Source of the DNA: Chryseobacterium sp.
Lineage (GTDB): Bacteria > Bacteroidota > Bacteroidia > Flavobacteriales > Weeksellaceae
DNA length: 64,000 bases
Reading direction: 5' to 3'
NCBI GenBank assembly: GCA_031277615.1
Contig: JAITMC010000024.1
Coordinates: 24,965 to 88,964, forward strand
Part shown: positions 1-8,034 of the stretch, in pieces
Position numbering within the stretch: position 1 is the first letter of the stretch
Layout: each line of letters starts with the position of its first letter
Translations under genes and position numbers: made by a program
The notes under the pieces: model-generated
The model's database searches: none
What the model was told of the DNA's origin: nothing
Seen by the model: the letters and a program-made list of their open reading frames with translations, nothing else

Positions 1-1201
1 TTTTATGGGCTACCTCTTTCAAATATCTGTCATAATTCAGGTAAGGTTCATTTATACGTCCGTTCGGTTTTAAATAAAGCATTCCTTCCTTATTATCTAA
101 TATTACATTAAACTGACTGAGAATCTGGTTTCCAAACAAAGTCGGCCGTCCTGTGGGTTTTAAAGGGTCAGCAGCATTCGTTACAATATCTTTGAATTCT
201 CGTCCCCCGATAAAAGCATTCAACCGGACAAGTTTTCTCTCATTCAGCATCTGCAGTTCTTTAAGGTTTTCCCAGTTCTTCCCCTGACCTGTAAAATCAT
301 CGCCAATAAGCATTGTTCCTTCTCTTCCGGTATCGAAAAGAAACCAAAACGAATATTTTTTACCCTCCTGAAAAAAATCTACATAAAATTTAGGGCGGTG
401 CTGCTCATAAAATACAGGCTGTTTTTTAAAGTCCCCGGCTTTGGACGGCAATTCATCATGTACCGTCATTACCTTTCTGTCATAGTCTATTTCAACAATC
501 TTATTCCGGAAAAAACTGTTCCCAACAATAAGATCCTCGTCTGCTTTCATATTTCCAACCTCTGTCAAAGGGAATTCTTTCCAAACAGCATCTCCTATTT
601 GCAGGGTATTTCCTGAGCTGGTGCGTGCTTCATGTACTCCCTGAGTATTGCTTACTGTAGATTTTCCCGTAAATAATATTTTCAGACGTTCTGAAGACTG
701 TTTATTCACACAAGAGGTTCCCGCCCCTAAATCAAATTGTATATTCACTTCTTCTTTTTGATTGAGAAGCCCTTTAAAATATATCCTGGAACCGATTATG
801 CTAAAAGGAATTTCCACAGGTGAATTTTGGATACCCAAATGCTGCATTGCAATAAATGATGGATCTTCCCGGGCAAGAATACGAATATGGCAGCTATCTT
901 TAGCATTGAGGATCACTACAGCATCATAGCTTTTTCCATACCGGGTGTTGAAACTGATTTTTCCTTTATCTGTAATAAGATCTATCTTACTTTTTTTATA
1001 GGGAAGATTAACGTAATAAATATCCGGACGTACTTTTGGATCAAGCTTCCAGTTGATTTTAACATTCGCCCCATCATGGATTACAGCATGATCATCTGTT
1101 GCCTGTAGGACAGGAATCTTTTGTGCTGATAACCTTTCAACACTCCCGGATAATATGAAAAGGAGTGAAAAAACAAAGGTAAAAAAAGGCTTGTTTTGCA
1201 T
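1..1201 (-). CDS. Secreted two-lobed aspartyl-protease-like protein (3' end outside window)
   Basis: The frame is open from an ATG at 1201 to the window edge, so the C-terminus is missing; about 400 residues are visible. The N-terminus is a signal peptide (hydrophobic to about residue 25, then SAQK). Two retropepsin-like lobes follow. The first has DLG at residues 157-159 where DTG/DSG is expected, followed by a GNSFFRNKIVEIDY segment typical of these folds around 227-240. The second lobe has a normal DTG at 290-292 and another GNQ-type segment near the end. Bacteroidota encode many secreted or periplasmic aspartyl-protease-like proteins of this architecture, mostly uncharacterised. The T-to-L change in the first motif makes full catalytic activity uncertain. 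It follows the serine hydrolase on the same strand after a 134-nt gap that contains a hairpin, so it is probably transcribed separately. Confidence 0.8.
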   Translation of the reverse strand, partial: MQNKPFFTFVFSLLFILSGSVERLSAQKIPVLQATDDHAVIHDGANVKINWKLDPKVRPDIYYVNLPYKKSKIDLITDKGKISFNTRYGKSYDAVVILNAKDSCHIRILAREDPSFIAMQHLGIQNSPVEIPFSIIGSRIYFKGLLNQKEEVNIQFDLGAGTSCVNKQSSERLKILFTGKSTVSNTQGVHEARTSSGNTLQIGDAVWKEFPLTEVGNMKADEDLIVGNSFFRNKIVEIDYDRKVMTVHDELPSKAGDFKKQPVFYEQHRPKFYVDFFQEGKKYSFWFLFDTGREGTMLIGDDFTGQGKNWENLKELQMLNERKLVRLNAFIGGREFKDIVTNAADPLKPTGRPTLFGNQILSQFNVILDNKEGMLYLKPNGRINEPYLNYDRYLKEVAHK

Positions 1202-1262
1202 GGTATATATATCAATAATATTAGATTTACTAAATCAATAAACCACTCATTTACAAAACAGT

Positions 1263-1309
1263 AAATCCATATTTAATTATTAATTAAAGATATAACTAAA
1301 TATGGATTT
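1263..1309. terminator. 13-bp perfect stem between two minus-strand genes
   Basis: AAATCCATATTTA (1263-1275) pairs with TAAATATGGATTT (1297-1309). The loop is itself AT-palindromic. A T-rich run follows on the + strand, but on the - strand, where the serine hydrolase would need to terminate, the T-run is weak. It may be a terminator or simply a stable intergenic hairpin. Confidence 0.4.
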
Positions 1310-1335
1310 TTTAATTTTTTATTCAAAAAAAATAA

Positions 1336-2880
1336 CTATTTTCTTTTCAGATCAAGATCATCAAAATCAAAGCTGAAATCTGTAATATCAGAAATAGCTT
1401 TTATTCTGGCAGATTCTGCCTTTCCGTTTTCATCATAGCTGAAAATAAGGTAGGCATCGGCATCATAGCTTCTGTCGTCCCATTTGATGATGAATGTATT
1501 GTTGGAAAAAGGAAGCAATTCTCCTTTCAGCCTCGGTGAATTTTTACAGGTAAGCCTGTACGTACTTCCCTGCTGGGAAATTTCAACATCCCCGAACCAC
1601 TGGTCGCTGTATTTCCCCACAAACTGTTCTGATTTAGGCTGTAGATTTTTCTCTTTTCTGAAAGCCTCTGATTTGGCAAAAGCCTCTTTTTTCTGCTTTT
1701 CATATTCGGCATTCATCTTAGCCATTCTTTCACCGTAAGTTTTCAGCCAGTTTCTGTCTGCCACTCCCAGGTACGAATCTTTTACCGTGTTGGTAATGGT
1801 ATTGAAGGCTGCTCCGGACTGTTGGTTGGTCAGCACTACAATTCCTAGTTTCAGATCGGGGATCAGGGTAAACTGCGTTACGGTACCGATCAGTCCGCCT
1901 GTATGCTGTACCTGCTTATGGCCTTTCACATCGCTTAGGAACCATCCCAGCCCGTATCCGTAGAAGCTTGTGTCATAAGGATTCTTCATGGCTACCCGGT
2001 CTGGAATCTGAAGACTCCACAGCTGCTGCACATTTTTATCGGAAACCAGTTTTTTACCGTCTTTGGTGGTAAAATTATTCAGCAGACATTCTGCCCAGGT
2101 GGTCATATCCTTGATATTGCTCATAATTCCGCCGGCTGCATTAGCTGTTTCATTCCAGTCGTGGGGAACAGCAATGGCTTTTCCGTCTACAGGTGCATGG
2201 GCATCAATTTTATTGGTTACTGCCTTTGCTCTGTTATAGCTTCCGAAACTGGAAGTCATTCCCACCGGCTTCATGATCTTCTGCTCAATAAATTCTGCCC
2301 AGCTTAGCCCGGAGATCCTGTGGATTACTTCTCCTGCAATGATAAACATAATGTTGTTATAATCCAGGGTTGTTCTGAATGGGTTTTCAGGCTTCAGATA
2401 GCGTACATTGTGCACAATATCGTTCACCGTAAGGCTTCCTCCTTCGGGAAAGAACATCAGATCTCCCTGTCCAAGCCCTAATCCGGCTCTGTGGGTTACC
2501 AGATCTTTTACCGTTACGTTTTGGGAAACATACGGATCGTACATCTGGAATTCGGGGATATATTTTGAAACTTTATCGTCCCAGTTCAGTTTTCCTTCAT
2601 CGGCTAAAATGGCCAGTGCTGTACAGGTAAATCCTTTGGAATTGGAGGCAATGCCCACCAGTGTGTTATCATCCATCGGCTGCTTAGTTGCTAAGGAACG
2701 CTGGCCAAAACCTTTGGAATAGATTACTTTTCCGTCTTTTACAATACCCACGGACATTCCGGGCACATCAAAAGTTTTCAGAGTACTCTGGATGAGCTCA
2801 TCCAGTTTTTTTTCTTCAACCTGGGCATTGAACAGCCCTGCTGCTAAAAGAAAAATGAAAAAAGAAAATTTCTGCTTCAT
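1336..2880 (-). CDS. Secreted serine hydrolase, beta-lactamase/class C fold
   Basis: A 514-residue protein with a signal peptide ending near NAQ (residue 20). It carries the three signatures of the class C beta-lactamase/DD-peptidase-like superfamily: SxxK (S79-N-S-K82), YxN (Y174-N-N176) and HTG (H326-T-G328, in the KTG position). The last ~100 residues form a separate beta-rich C-terminal domain of the DUF3471 type. Such proteins act in the periplasm as esterases, D-amino-acid peptidases or peptidoglycan-related hydrolases; the substrate cannot be read from sequence and I see no reason to call it a beta-lactamase resistance gene. A TAAATTTG -7 box lies just upstream of the ATG. A terminator separates it from the iron operon on the same strand. 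Confidence 0.9.
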   Translation of the reverse strand: MKQKFSFFIFLLAAGLFNAQVEEKKLDELIQSTLKTFDVPGMSVGIVKDGKVIYSKGFGQRSLATKQPMDDNTLVGIASNSKGFTCTALAILADEGKLNWDDKVSKYIPEFQMYDPYVSQNVTVKDLVTHRAGLGLGQGDLMFFPEGGSLTVNDIVHNVRYLKPENPFRTTLDYNNIMFIIAGEVIHRISGLSWAEFIEQKIMKPVGMTSSFGSYNRAKAVTNKIDAHAPVDGKAIAVPHDWNETANAAGGIMSNIKDMTTWAECLLNNFTTKDGKKLVSDKNVQQLWSLQIPDRVAMKNPYDTSFYGYGLGWFLSDVKGHKQVQHTGGLIGTVTQFTLIPDLKLGIVVLTNQQSGAAFNTITNTVKDSYLGVADRNWLKTYGERMAKMNAEYEKQKKEAFAKSEAFRKEKNLQPKSEQFVGKYSDQWFGDVEISQQGSTYRLTCKNSPRLKGELLPFSNNTFIIKWDDRSYDADAYLIFSYDENGKAESARIKAISDITDFSFDFDDLDLKRK

Positions 2881-2897
2881 TGCTTTTTTAATTTTCC

Positions 2898-2905
2898 CAA
2901 ATTTA
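2898..2905 (-). promoter_or_regulatory. Bacteroidota -7 box (TAAATTTG) for the serine hydrolase
   Basis: Reading the minus strand, TAAATTTG lies 17 nt upstream of the ATG at 2880, giving a very short leader. It matches the Bacteroidota -7 consensus TAnnTTTG exactly. Confidence 0.6.
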
Positions 2906-2961
2906 GTAAATAAGATGCTGATTTTACCCCGTATTAATTTTTTCTTTAAAGCATGATAAAA

Positions 2962-2982
2962 GCCGGAAGAAAATCTCCCGGC
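2962..2982 (-). terminator. Terminator of the iron operon
   Basis: On the minus strand GCCGG and CCGGC flank an inner GAGA/TCTT helix containing one G-U pair, followed by TTTTAT. It sits 36 nt past the stop codon of the DUF4374 gene and ends the four-gene operon. Confidence 0.65.
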
Positions 2983-3018
2983 CTTCAGTTCTAATGAGTT
3001 TGTTGTTTAAAAAAAAGA

Positions 3019-4296
3019 TTATTTAGCAGGCAGTACATTTACGCCCATCAGCCTTCCGCTTCCTTTAAGCTTAAACTCCATTTTTGTATTTTTGGAGGCA
3101 GGATCGTAGGAAGTAAGTCCGGAGAAGCCATCACCTTTATTGTTCGAGATAAAGTAAATACGGTTCTTATATAAAAAAGGATTCTGATAATTATAAAAGT
3201 TATCTACCGGAATATTAAGTTTTACAGCCTGCTTGGTCTGGGTGTCTATTTCGTGCCAGAACCATACATCATCCCTGTAGTTCACCCCATGCATTCCGCC
3301 TCCGTAATAAGAAACAGCTCCTGAAGGAATGGTTGTATAAATTTTGTTGTTGTAGGCAAATAATCTGTTAAATTCTGCCGGGTGTACATAATTTTTGATA
3401 TCAATTTCAAAAGTAGAATCGAAGGTATTCTGTCCGTTTTTTATTCTGAGGATTTTGGATGAATAGGCTGCTTCCTGATCTTTCATATCCCCTGCGGCCA
3501 CCATATAGATATCTTTGGTTACCTCATCAATGCTCCACACTACATGATCTGTGAAAAGTCCGAGATTGGTGGTGTTAGGATATCTGGTGATATTTTCGAC
3601 CGTTCCGGAAGTTAGGTTATACACGACAACAGCCACTTCTTTTACGATTGGTTTTACCTGCCAGTTGGGTCCTTTTTTACCGATCTGCAGATCCAGGTAC
3701 AGCTTATTGTCTCTTTTGATCAGGATCAGCTGTCCTGCAGCCTGGTAAGCGGTTTCTCCCGGTCCCAGTAAGGAAGGATCAATGGTTTGGGCAAGAGAAT
3801 TAAGGTCTATTTCACCTGTACGCTGCATCGTGCCGGGATTAAAAGTCTGGATTTTAAGCATTCCTCTGGAACCGTCCCAGTAGTATCCTTCTGTTTCGCT
3901 TACGACAAGATAATTAGGCTCAAATCCATTATTATGGGTCGCTATAAAGCCTTTCTGAACAATATTTCCGGTATTGTCACTATTCAGTTTGGAAAAACCT
4001 TCTTCTGAAGAGGCAGCTCCTCCCAATCTGTATATATGGTCACCAAAAGACTTCCCTCCCGCTGAATAGGCTATCTGATAGAACGGCTTTTTATCCGCCA
4101 ATGAGATGTCTCCCTGGGGAATATCTGAAAATGAGTAAATATTTCCACCCCATCCGGATGTACTGTTATAGACGATCCAGTTATCTTTTGCAGCAGGCTG
4201 CTGCTCATCGATACTGCTATTGTCGCTGCTGCACTGGACGGAAAGGAATAAGCCTAATGCAGATAAAATGATTGAAAACGCTTTTGCTTTTCTCAT
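3019..4296 (-). CDS. DUF4374 (XusB-like) lipoprotein
   Basis: A 425-residue lipoprotein; the lipobox ends LSVQC with C near residue 22, followed by a Ser/Asp-rich linker. The rest is a beta-propeller-like sequence with repeated short strands. It resembles the DUF4374 family, whose best-known member is XusB of Bacteroides thetaiotaomicron, a surface lipoprotein that binds ferric siderophores and works with the TonB-dependent receptor XusA. Here the receptor gene lies directly upstream, 12 nt away on the same strand, which is the arrangement expected for such a pair. The PepSY reductase XusC, usual in the Bacteroides locus, is absent. The family assignment is from memory of the sequence pattern; siderophore binding is inferred from context. 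Confidence 0.7.
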   Translation of the reverse strand: MRKAKAFSIILSALGLFLSVQCSSDNSSIDEQQPAAKDNWIVYNSTSGWGGNIYSFSDIPQGDISLADKKPFYQIAYSAGGKSFGDHIYRLGGAASSEEGFSKLNSDNTGNIVQKGFIATHNNGFEPNYLVVSETEGYYWDGSRGMLKIQTFNPGTMQRTGEIDLNSLAQTIDPSLLGPGETAYQAAGQLILIKRDNKLYLDLQIGKKGPNWQVKPIVKEVAVVVYNLTSGTVENITRYPNTTNLGLFTDHVVWSIDEVTKDIYMVAAGDMKDQEAAYSSKILRIKNGQNTFDSTFEIDIKNYVHPAEFNRLFAYNNKIYTTIPSGAVSYYGGGMHGVNYRDDVWFWHEIDTQTKQAVKLNIPVDNFYNYQNPFLYKNRIYFISNNKGDGFSGLTSYDPASKNTKMEFKLKGSGRLMGVNVLPAK

Positions 4297-4308
4297 GGTA
4301 TATAATGA

Positions 4309-6675
4309 TTAAAAAATTGTATAGGTTAGTTTAAGATGGTAAGACCTGGTAGGTTTCTGGGCATTATAATTATCATAAAGCCTCTGATTGGCCAGATTAT
4401 TAACACTGAAGTTAACGGCAAGCTTAGGATCTGCTAAAAAATAGGTAACGCCTACTCCTATATCCACCATTCCCAGTCTGTTATCATTGGGAACCATCAG
4501 CTCACTAGAGACAACGGATGCTTTGGAAAACAGCTTAGGCTCCAGGTTTTTAGGAACCGGATATAACAGGAACCGGTGTACATAATTGATATTGTAATAA
4601 AATTCCAGCTTATCCCGCATCTTAAGCAGATCGGAGACATTGAATCTTAAATAATGATTTCCAAAAAGGTAAGGGATATTGGGCTGCCTGGCGTCTTCCC
4701 AGATGCTTTCTGAGCCGGAAAGGTTTTTGAGCCTGATATCCTGATACGTAAAATTGATTCCGGTCTGAATATTTTTTACCGGCTGATAGTTAATTTCATA
4801 TTCCAGTCCCAGAATTCTGTTATCGTAATAATTATTGTACCTTCCATAAGGATTATCCGGTATCAGAAATATGGTATTTTTAACGTTCCTGTAAAACAGA
4901 TTCAAGCTGGTATTCAGTTTGTAATTGGATGAAGTATAGTCCAGAACAAGGTTTACATTGTCACTTTTTTCGGGTTCCAGATCGAGGTTTTCCTCTATTA
5001 AAATACCATCCCCGAAAATTTCGGTTTCATCCGGAAGCCGGACTGCTTTTTCATAGGATAACTTCAGGATAAAGTTTTTAGGCTTAAAGCTTATTCCCGC
5101 CATATAGCCGGATGCGGTTTTATTTTTATCAGATTCCCATGCAAAATTGAATTTATCTGTGGTATATCCTTTGGAGCTGAAGAAATAATTTTTGGCACCC
5201 ACCACGGTTTCTATGGTACGGTTGAACCAGTGGGATACCAGGCCCAGAGCCGTTATATTTTTATTGTAGACTGCCGGAGTTTTAAGGACATCTTCCCCGT
5301 TCACGTTCAGCGCTCCGTAAGGGTCGCTCCCTTTTCTTCTCTGGTAGAAATAAACATTACCCAGTTCCAGGCTGTGGTTTCTGTTCAGCCGGAATGATGC
5401 ATTCAGTCTGGAATGAACCATATTATAATCCAGCTTCTGGTCATTCCCTTTATTGATTTCCCCGATGCTGTTCTCGTCACTGAATGTTGATTCTCCCAGC
5501 CAGTTGTACCTCCGCCTGCTGACATCCACAAAGGAATTGTCATATCTCGCAAATGCAGTCATCAGGTCTATTTTAAGACGGTTTTCGAGGAATGCTTTTT
5601 TATACTGAAGATAGCCCGTAACATTATTTTCTTTTGCAAATGCTTCTCCGTAAGGCTTTCTCATTTCCAGATCATTCTGAATCTCTTTATAAAAATGCGA
5701 ATAGATCAATCCGAGTCTGATATCATTAGCCCAGCTTTTATTCCGGAACCCGGTATAGACTTCCATATAAGAAGCTTCCGTATCATCATGAAATCTTCTG
5801 GCGGTCACCTTTTTAAGATTGGCCGTTTCAGGATCCGTTACTTCTCCGATTATTTTATAGTTATTCTTTGAAAAAATATAACTTGCCTGCGTTCCCACAT
5901 AAAATAAACTGTCTTTTTTTCCTGTAAATACACCATTCATATGGGATTTATAGGTACTGAATGATGAAATTTCACTGGATAGCTCAAGGCTGTTTTTCGT
6001 TACAGGCTTCGATATGAAATTAATACCGCCGCCTAAAGCATCAGACGCCAGAGACACCGGCATCACTCCTTTGTAAATATCTACCCTGTCCAGCATATTG
6101 GGTGATAGCACATTCGGATTAAAGCTATGCCCGTAAAATTCAATCGGTACTCCGTCTCTGAAAATCCGGACCGCCTTGCCCTGAAGTCCGCCCAGATTCA
6201 CCTGGAAACCGGATCCTACGCCTCCTTCAGCTCTCAGTTTAACCCCGGTGGTCATATTGAGGATCTCACCCATATTATTGGACTGGCTTTTTACGGCCTG
6301 TAGATCAACAATTTTAACGCTTAGCGGAGTTTTTTTAAGCTGTTCGAGCTTTTTTTTGCCTCTTATGTAGACTTCATCAATCCGGTTGGCATTGGAGACT
6401 TCTATTTCATATTTTTGGGGAGTCTGGCAGCTGATGACCAGCGTATCATTATAAATTATTTTGTTATGATAAAGCACAGTCACCTTTACGGGGCCTTCCG
6501 GTACATCGGCAAAATCAGCAGTTCCCTGTCCTGAAACCTGTTTTTTCTCGCCATTCACTACCATATAGACAGGGCCGGAACCATAGTTTTGGATATTTTT
6601 AACCGCAATGGTGACGGGACATGCCGACAGGACCAGTGAAGAAAATGCTGAGATCAGAAAAAATATACGCTTCAT
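4309..6675 (-). CDS. TonB-dependent outer-membrane receptor, probable siderophore uptake
   Basis: A 788-residue protein. Signal peptide (residues 1-18), then a short beta-sandwich extension (about 20-95), the plug domain (about 110-230, with the DRVDIYKG and LGGGINFISK segments usual near the plug end), and a 22-strand-type barrel to the C-terminal aromatic residue (LTYTIF). It imports a ligand across the outer membrane using energy from TonB-ExbBD. Ligand type is not readable from sequence, but the operon couples it to an N-hydroxylase and an IucB-type acetyltransferase upstream and a DUF4374 lipoprotein downstream, so a hydroxamate siderophore is the best guess. The cysteine after SA at residue 19 could alternatively suggest a lipobox, but receptors of this type are normally not lipidated. 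Confidence 0.88.
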   Translation of the reverse strand: MKRIFFLISAFSSLVLSACPVTIAVKNIQNYGSGPVYMVVNGEKKQVSGQGTADFADVPEGPVKVTVLYHNKIIYNDTLVISCQTPQKYEIEVSNANRIDEVYIRGKKKLEQLKKTPLSVKIVDLQAVKSQSNNMGEILNMTTGVKLRAEGGVGSGFQVNLGGLQGKAVRIFRDGVPIEFYGHSFNPNVLSPNMLDRVDIYKGVMPVSLASDALGGGINFISKPVTKNSLELSSEISSFSTYKSHMNGVFTGKKDSLFYVGTQASYIFSKNNYKIIGEVTDPETANLKKVTARRFHDDTEASYMEVYTGFRNKSWANDIRLGLIYSHFYKEIQNDLEMRKPYGEAFAKENNVTGYLQYKKAFLENRLKIDLMTAFARYDNSFVDVSRRRYNWLGESTFSDENSIGEINKGNDQKLDYNMVHSRLNASFRLNRNHSLELGNVYFYQRRKGSDPYGALNVNGEDVLKTPAVYNKNITALGLVSHWFNRTIETVVGAKNYFFSSKGYTTDKFNFAWESDKNKTASGYMAGISFKPKNFILKLSYEKAVRLPDETEIFGDGILIEENLDLEPEKSDNVNLVLDYTSSNYKLNTSLNLFYRNVKNTIFLIPDNPYGRYNNYYDNRILGLEYEINYQPVKNIQTGINFTYQDIRLKNLSGSESIWEDARQPNIPYLFGNHYLRFNVSDLLKMRDKLEFYYNINYVHRFLLYPVPKNLEPKLFSKASVVSSELMVPNDNRLGMVDIGVGVTYFLADPKLAVNFSVNNLANQRLYDNYNAQKPTRSYHLKLTYTIF

Positions 6676-6726
6676 AATTATAGATCAATGAGTAGATGAC
6701 CTTCTTTCTCAGGTCATTCTTAAAGT

Positions 6727-8016
6727 TTATACGGTTTCTAATGCTCCGAAATGCTGGAAAGCAATATTTTTTTCCAGGGTATAATATTCGTGTCCTAATA
6801 TGGTATTGATGATGGCTGCATTTCTATAAGGTCCCATCCCGAGATCTGATGTAATGATTCCCTGGGAATCCACACAGCCGTTCTGCATAAATATTTCATG
6901 ATCATTCACATCGATGGTATAGTTTTCTGAAGACAGCAGGGTGCCGTCCTCCTTATTTTTATTGAGACGTTCTTCCACAGGATGCAGAAAGCGTGGAATT
7001 TCATAGCGATAACCTGTAGCCAGAATAAGATAATCCGTATCCAGGGAGAATGTTTTTTCTTCCTCCAGATGTTTCATATTTAACCTGTACTTCTCCGTAT
7101 ACGTCATATCCTCCAGCAGGCTGCTGGTAAGTATTTTCACAGGGAGAGGCTGCTCTTCTTTCATCTGCTGATGGTACAATTCATCATAAATAGTACTGAT
7201 CAGTTCATCATTGATCCCTTTATACAGGATATCCTGCTTGTTGATAATTTCTCTTCTCTTCGGTAAAGGAAGCCTGTTGAAATAGGAAATATAATCCAGG
7301 GAGGTAAATTCATAGGTAAATTTGGAATTTTCCATAGGGAAAAACCGGTCTGCGGCCGTTACCCAGTTCAGCTTTAAATCCAGTTCCGGCCTTGCGGAAA
7401 GGAGGTCGAAAAACACTTCACCCCCACTTTGACCTGAACCAAGAACGGTAATGGTGCTTCCTTTCTTTATATACTGTTTTCTGTACAGGTATTCGGAAGA
7501 GTGGAAAATCTCTTCTTTGGAAAACTGCTCTGTAATTTTCGGAACATTGGGAACAGAGCCAACGCCCAGAACTATTTTATCGGTCAGGTATACTTTTTTT
7601 TCGGAGTGAATAAGATCAATTACAGAAACCTCATAGCATTGGTGTTCTTCATTATAATCTACTTCTGTAACCGTATGACTGAAGTTCAGACTTTTGATCT
7701 GTGATGCCACCCATTTACAGTAAAGATTGTACTCCATCCTGGTCACATAGAAGCTTTCTTTAAAACAAAAACGGAATATTTTCCCCTGCTCTCTTAAATA
7801 ATTGATGTAAGTAAAAGGGCTCCTGGGATTCACAATGGTGACCAGATCTGCGAGGAAAGGAACCTGAAGCGTTGTTCTGTCGATCATTAAGCCGCTGTGC
7901 CATTCAAATCTTGGCGACTGGTCAAAAAATATCGTCTTCAGATCATGTTCTTCGAGAAGGGCGGCCAGACTGAGATTAAAAGGGCCGATTCCTATCCCAA
8001 TGATATCATATTTCAT
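6727..8016 (-). CDS. Lysine/ornithine N-monooxygenase (siderophore biosynthesis, IucD/SidA/PvdA family)
   Basis: A 429-residue flavoprotein of the family that N-hydroxylates lysine, ornithine or a derived diamine with NADPH and O2, the first step toward hydroxamate siderophores. Visible motifs: FAD-binding GxGxGP (G7-G11-P12, followed by FNL), NADPH-binding GSGQSGGE (193-200), and the family's late ATGY (333-336). Length is typical. It is the second gene of a four-gene minus-strand operon, 18 nt after the acyltransferase fusion gene and 51 nt before the receptor. Substrate (lysine, ornithine, cadaverine or putrescine) cannot be decided; no decarboxylase gene is nearby. Confidence 0.9.
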   Translation of the reverse strand: MKYDIIGIGIGPFNLSLAALLEEHDLKTIFFDQSPRFEWHSGLMIDRTTLQVPFLADLVTIVNPRSPFTYINYLREQGKIFRFCFKESFYVTRMEYNLYCKWVASQIKSLNFSHTVTEVDYNEEHQCYEVSVIDLIHSEKKVYLTDKIVLGVGSVPNVPKITEQFSKEEIFHSSEYLYRKQYIKKGSTITVLGSGQSGGEVFFDLLSARPELDLKLNWVTAADRFFPMENSKFTYEFTSLDYISYFNRLPLPKRREIINKQDILYKGINDELISTIYDELYHQQMKEEQPLPVKILTSSLLEDMTYTEKYRLNMKHLEEEKTFSLDTDYLILATGYRYEIPRFLHPVEERLNKNKEDGTLLSSENYTIDVNDHEIFMQNGCVDSQGIITSDLGMGPYRNAAIINTILGHEYYTLEKNIAFQHFGALETV

Positions 8017-8034
8017 AAATTATTTTTTTGGAGA

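Noticed and set aside
1336-2880. Beta-lactamase resistance gene
   Set aside because: Only the fold-level motifs are present together with a C-terminal DUF3471-type domain; such proteins are usually esterases or peptidases.
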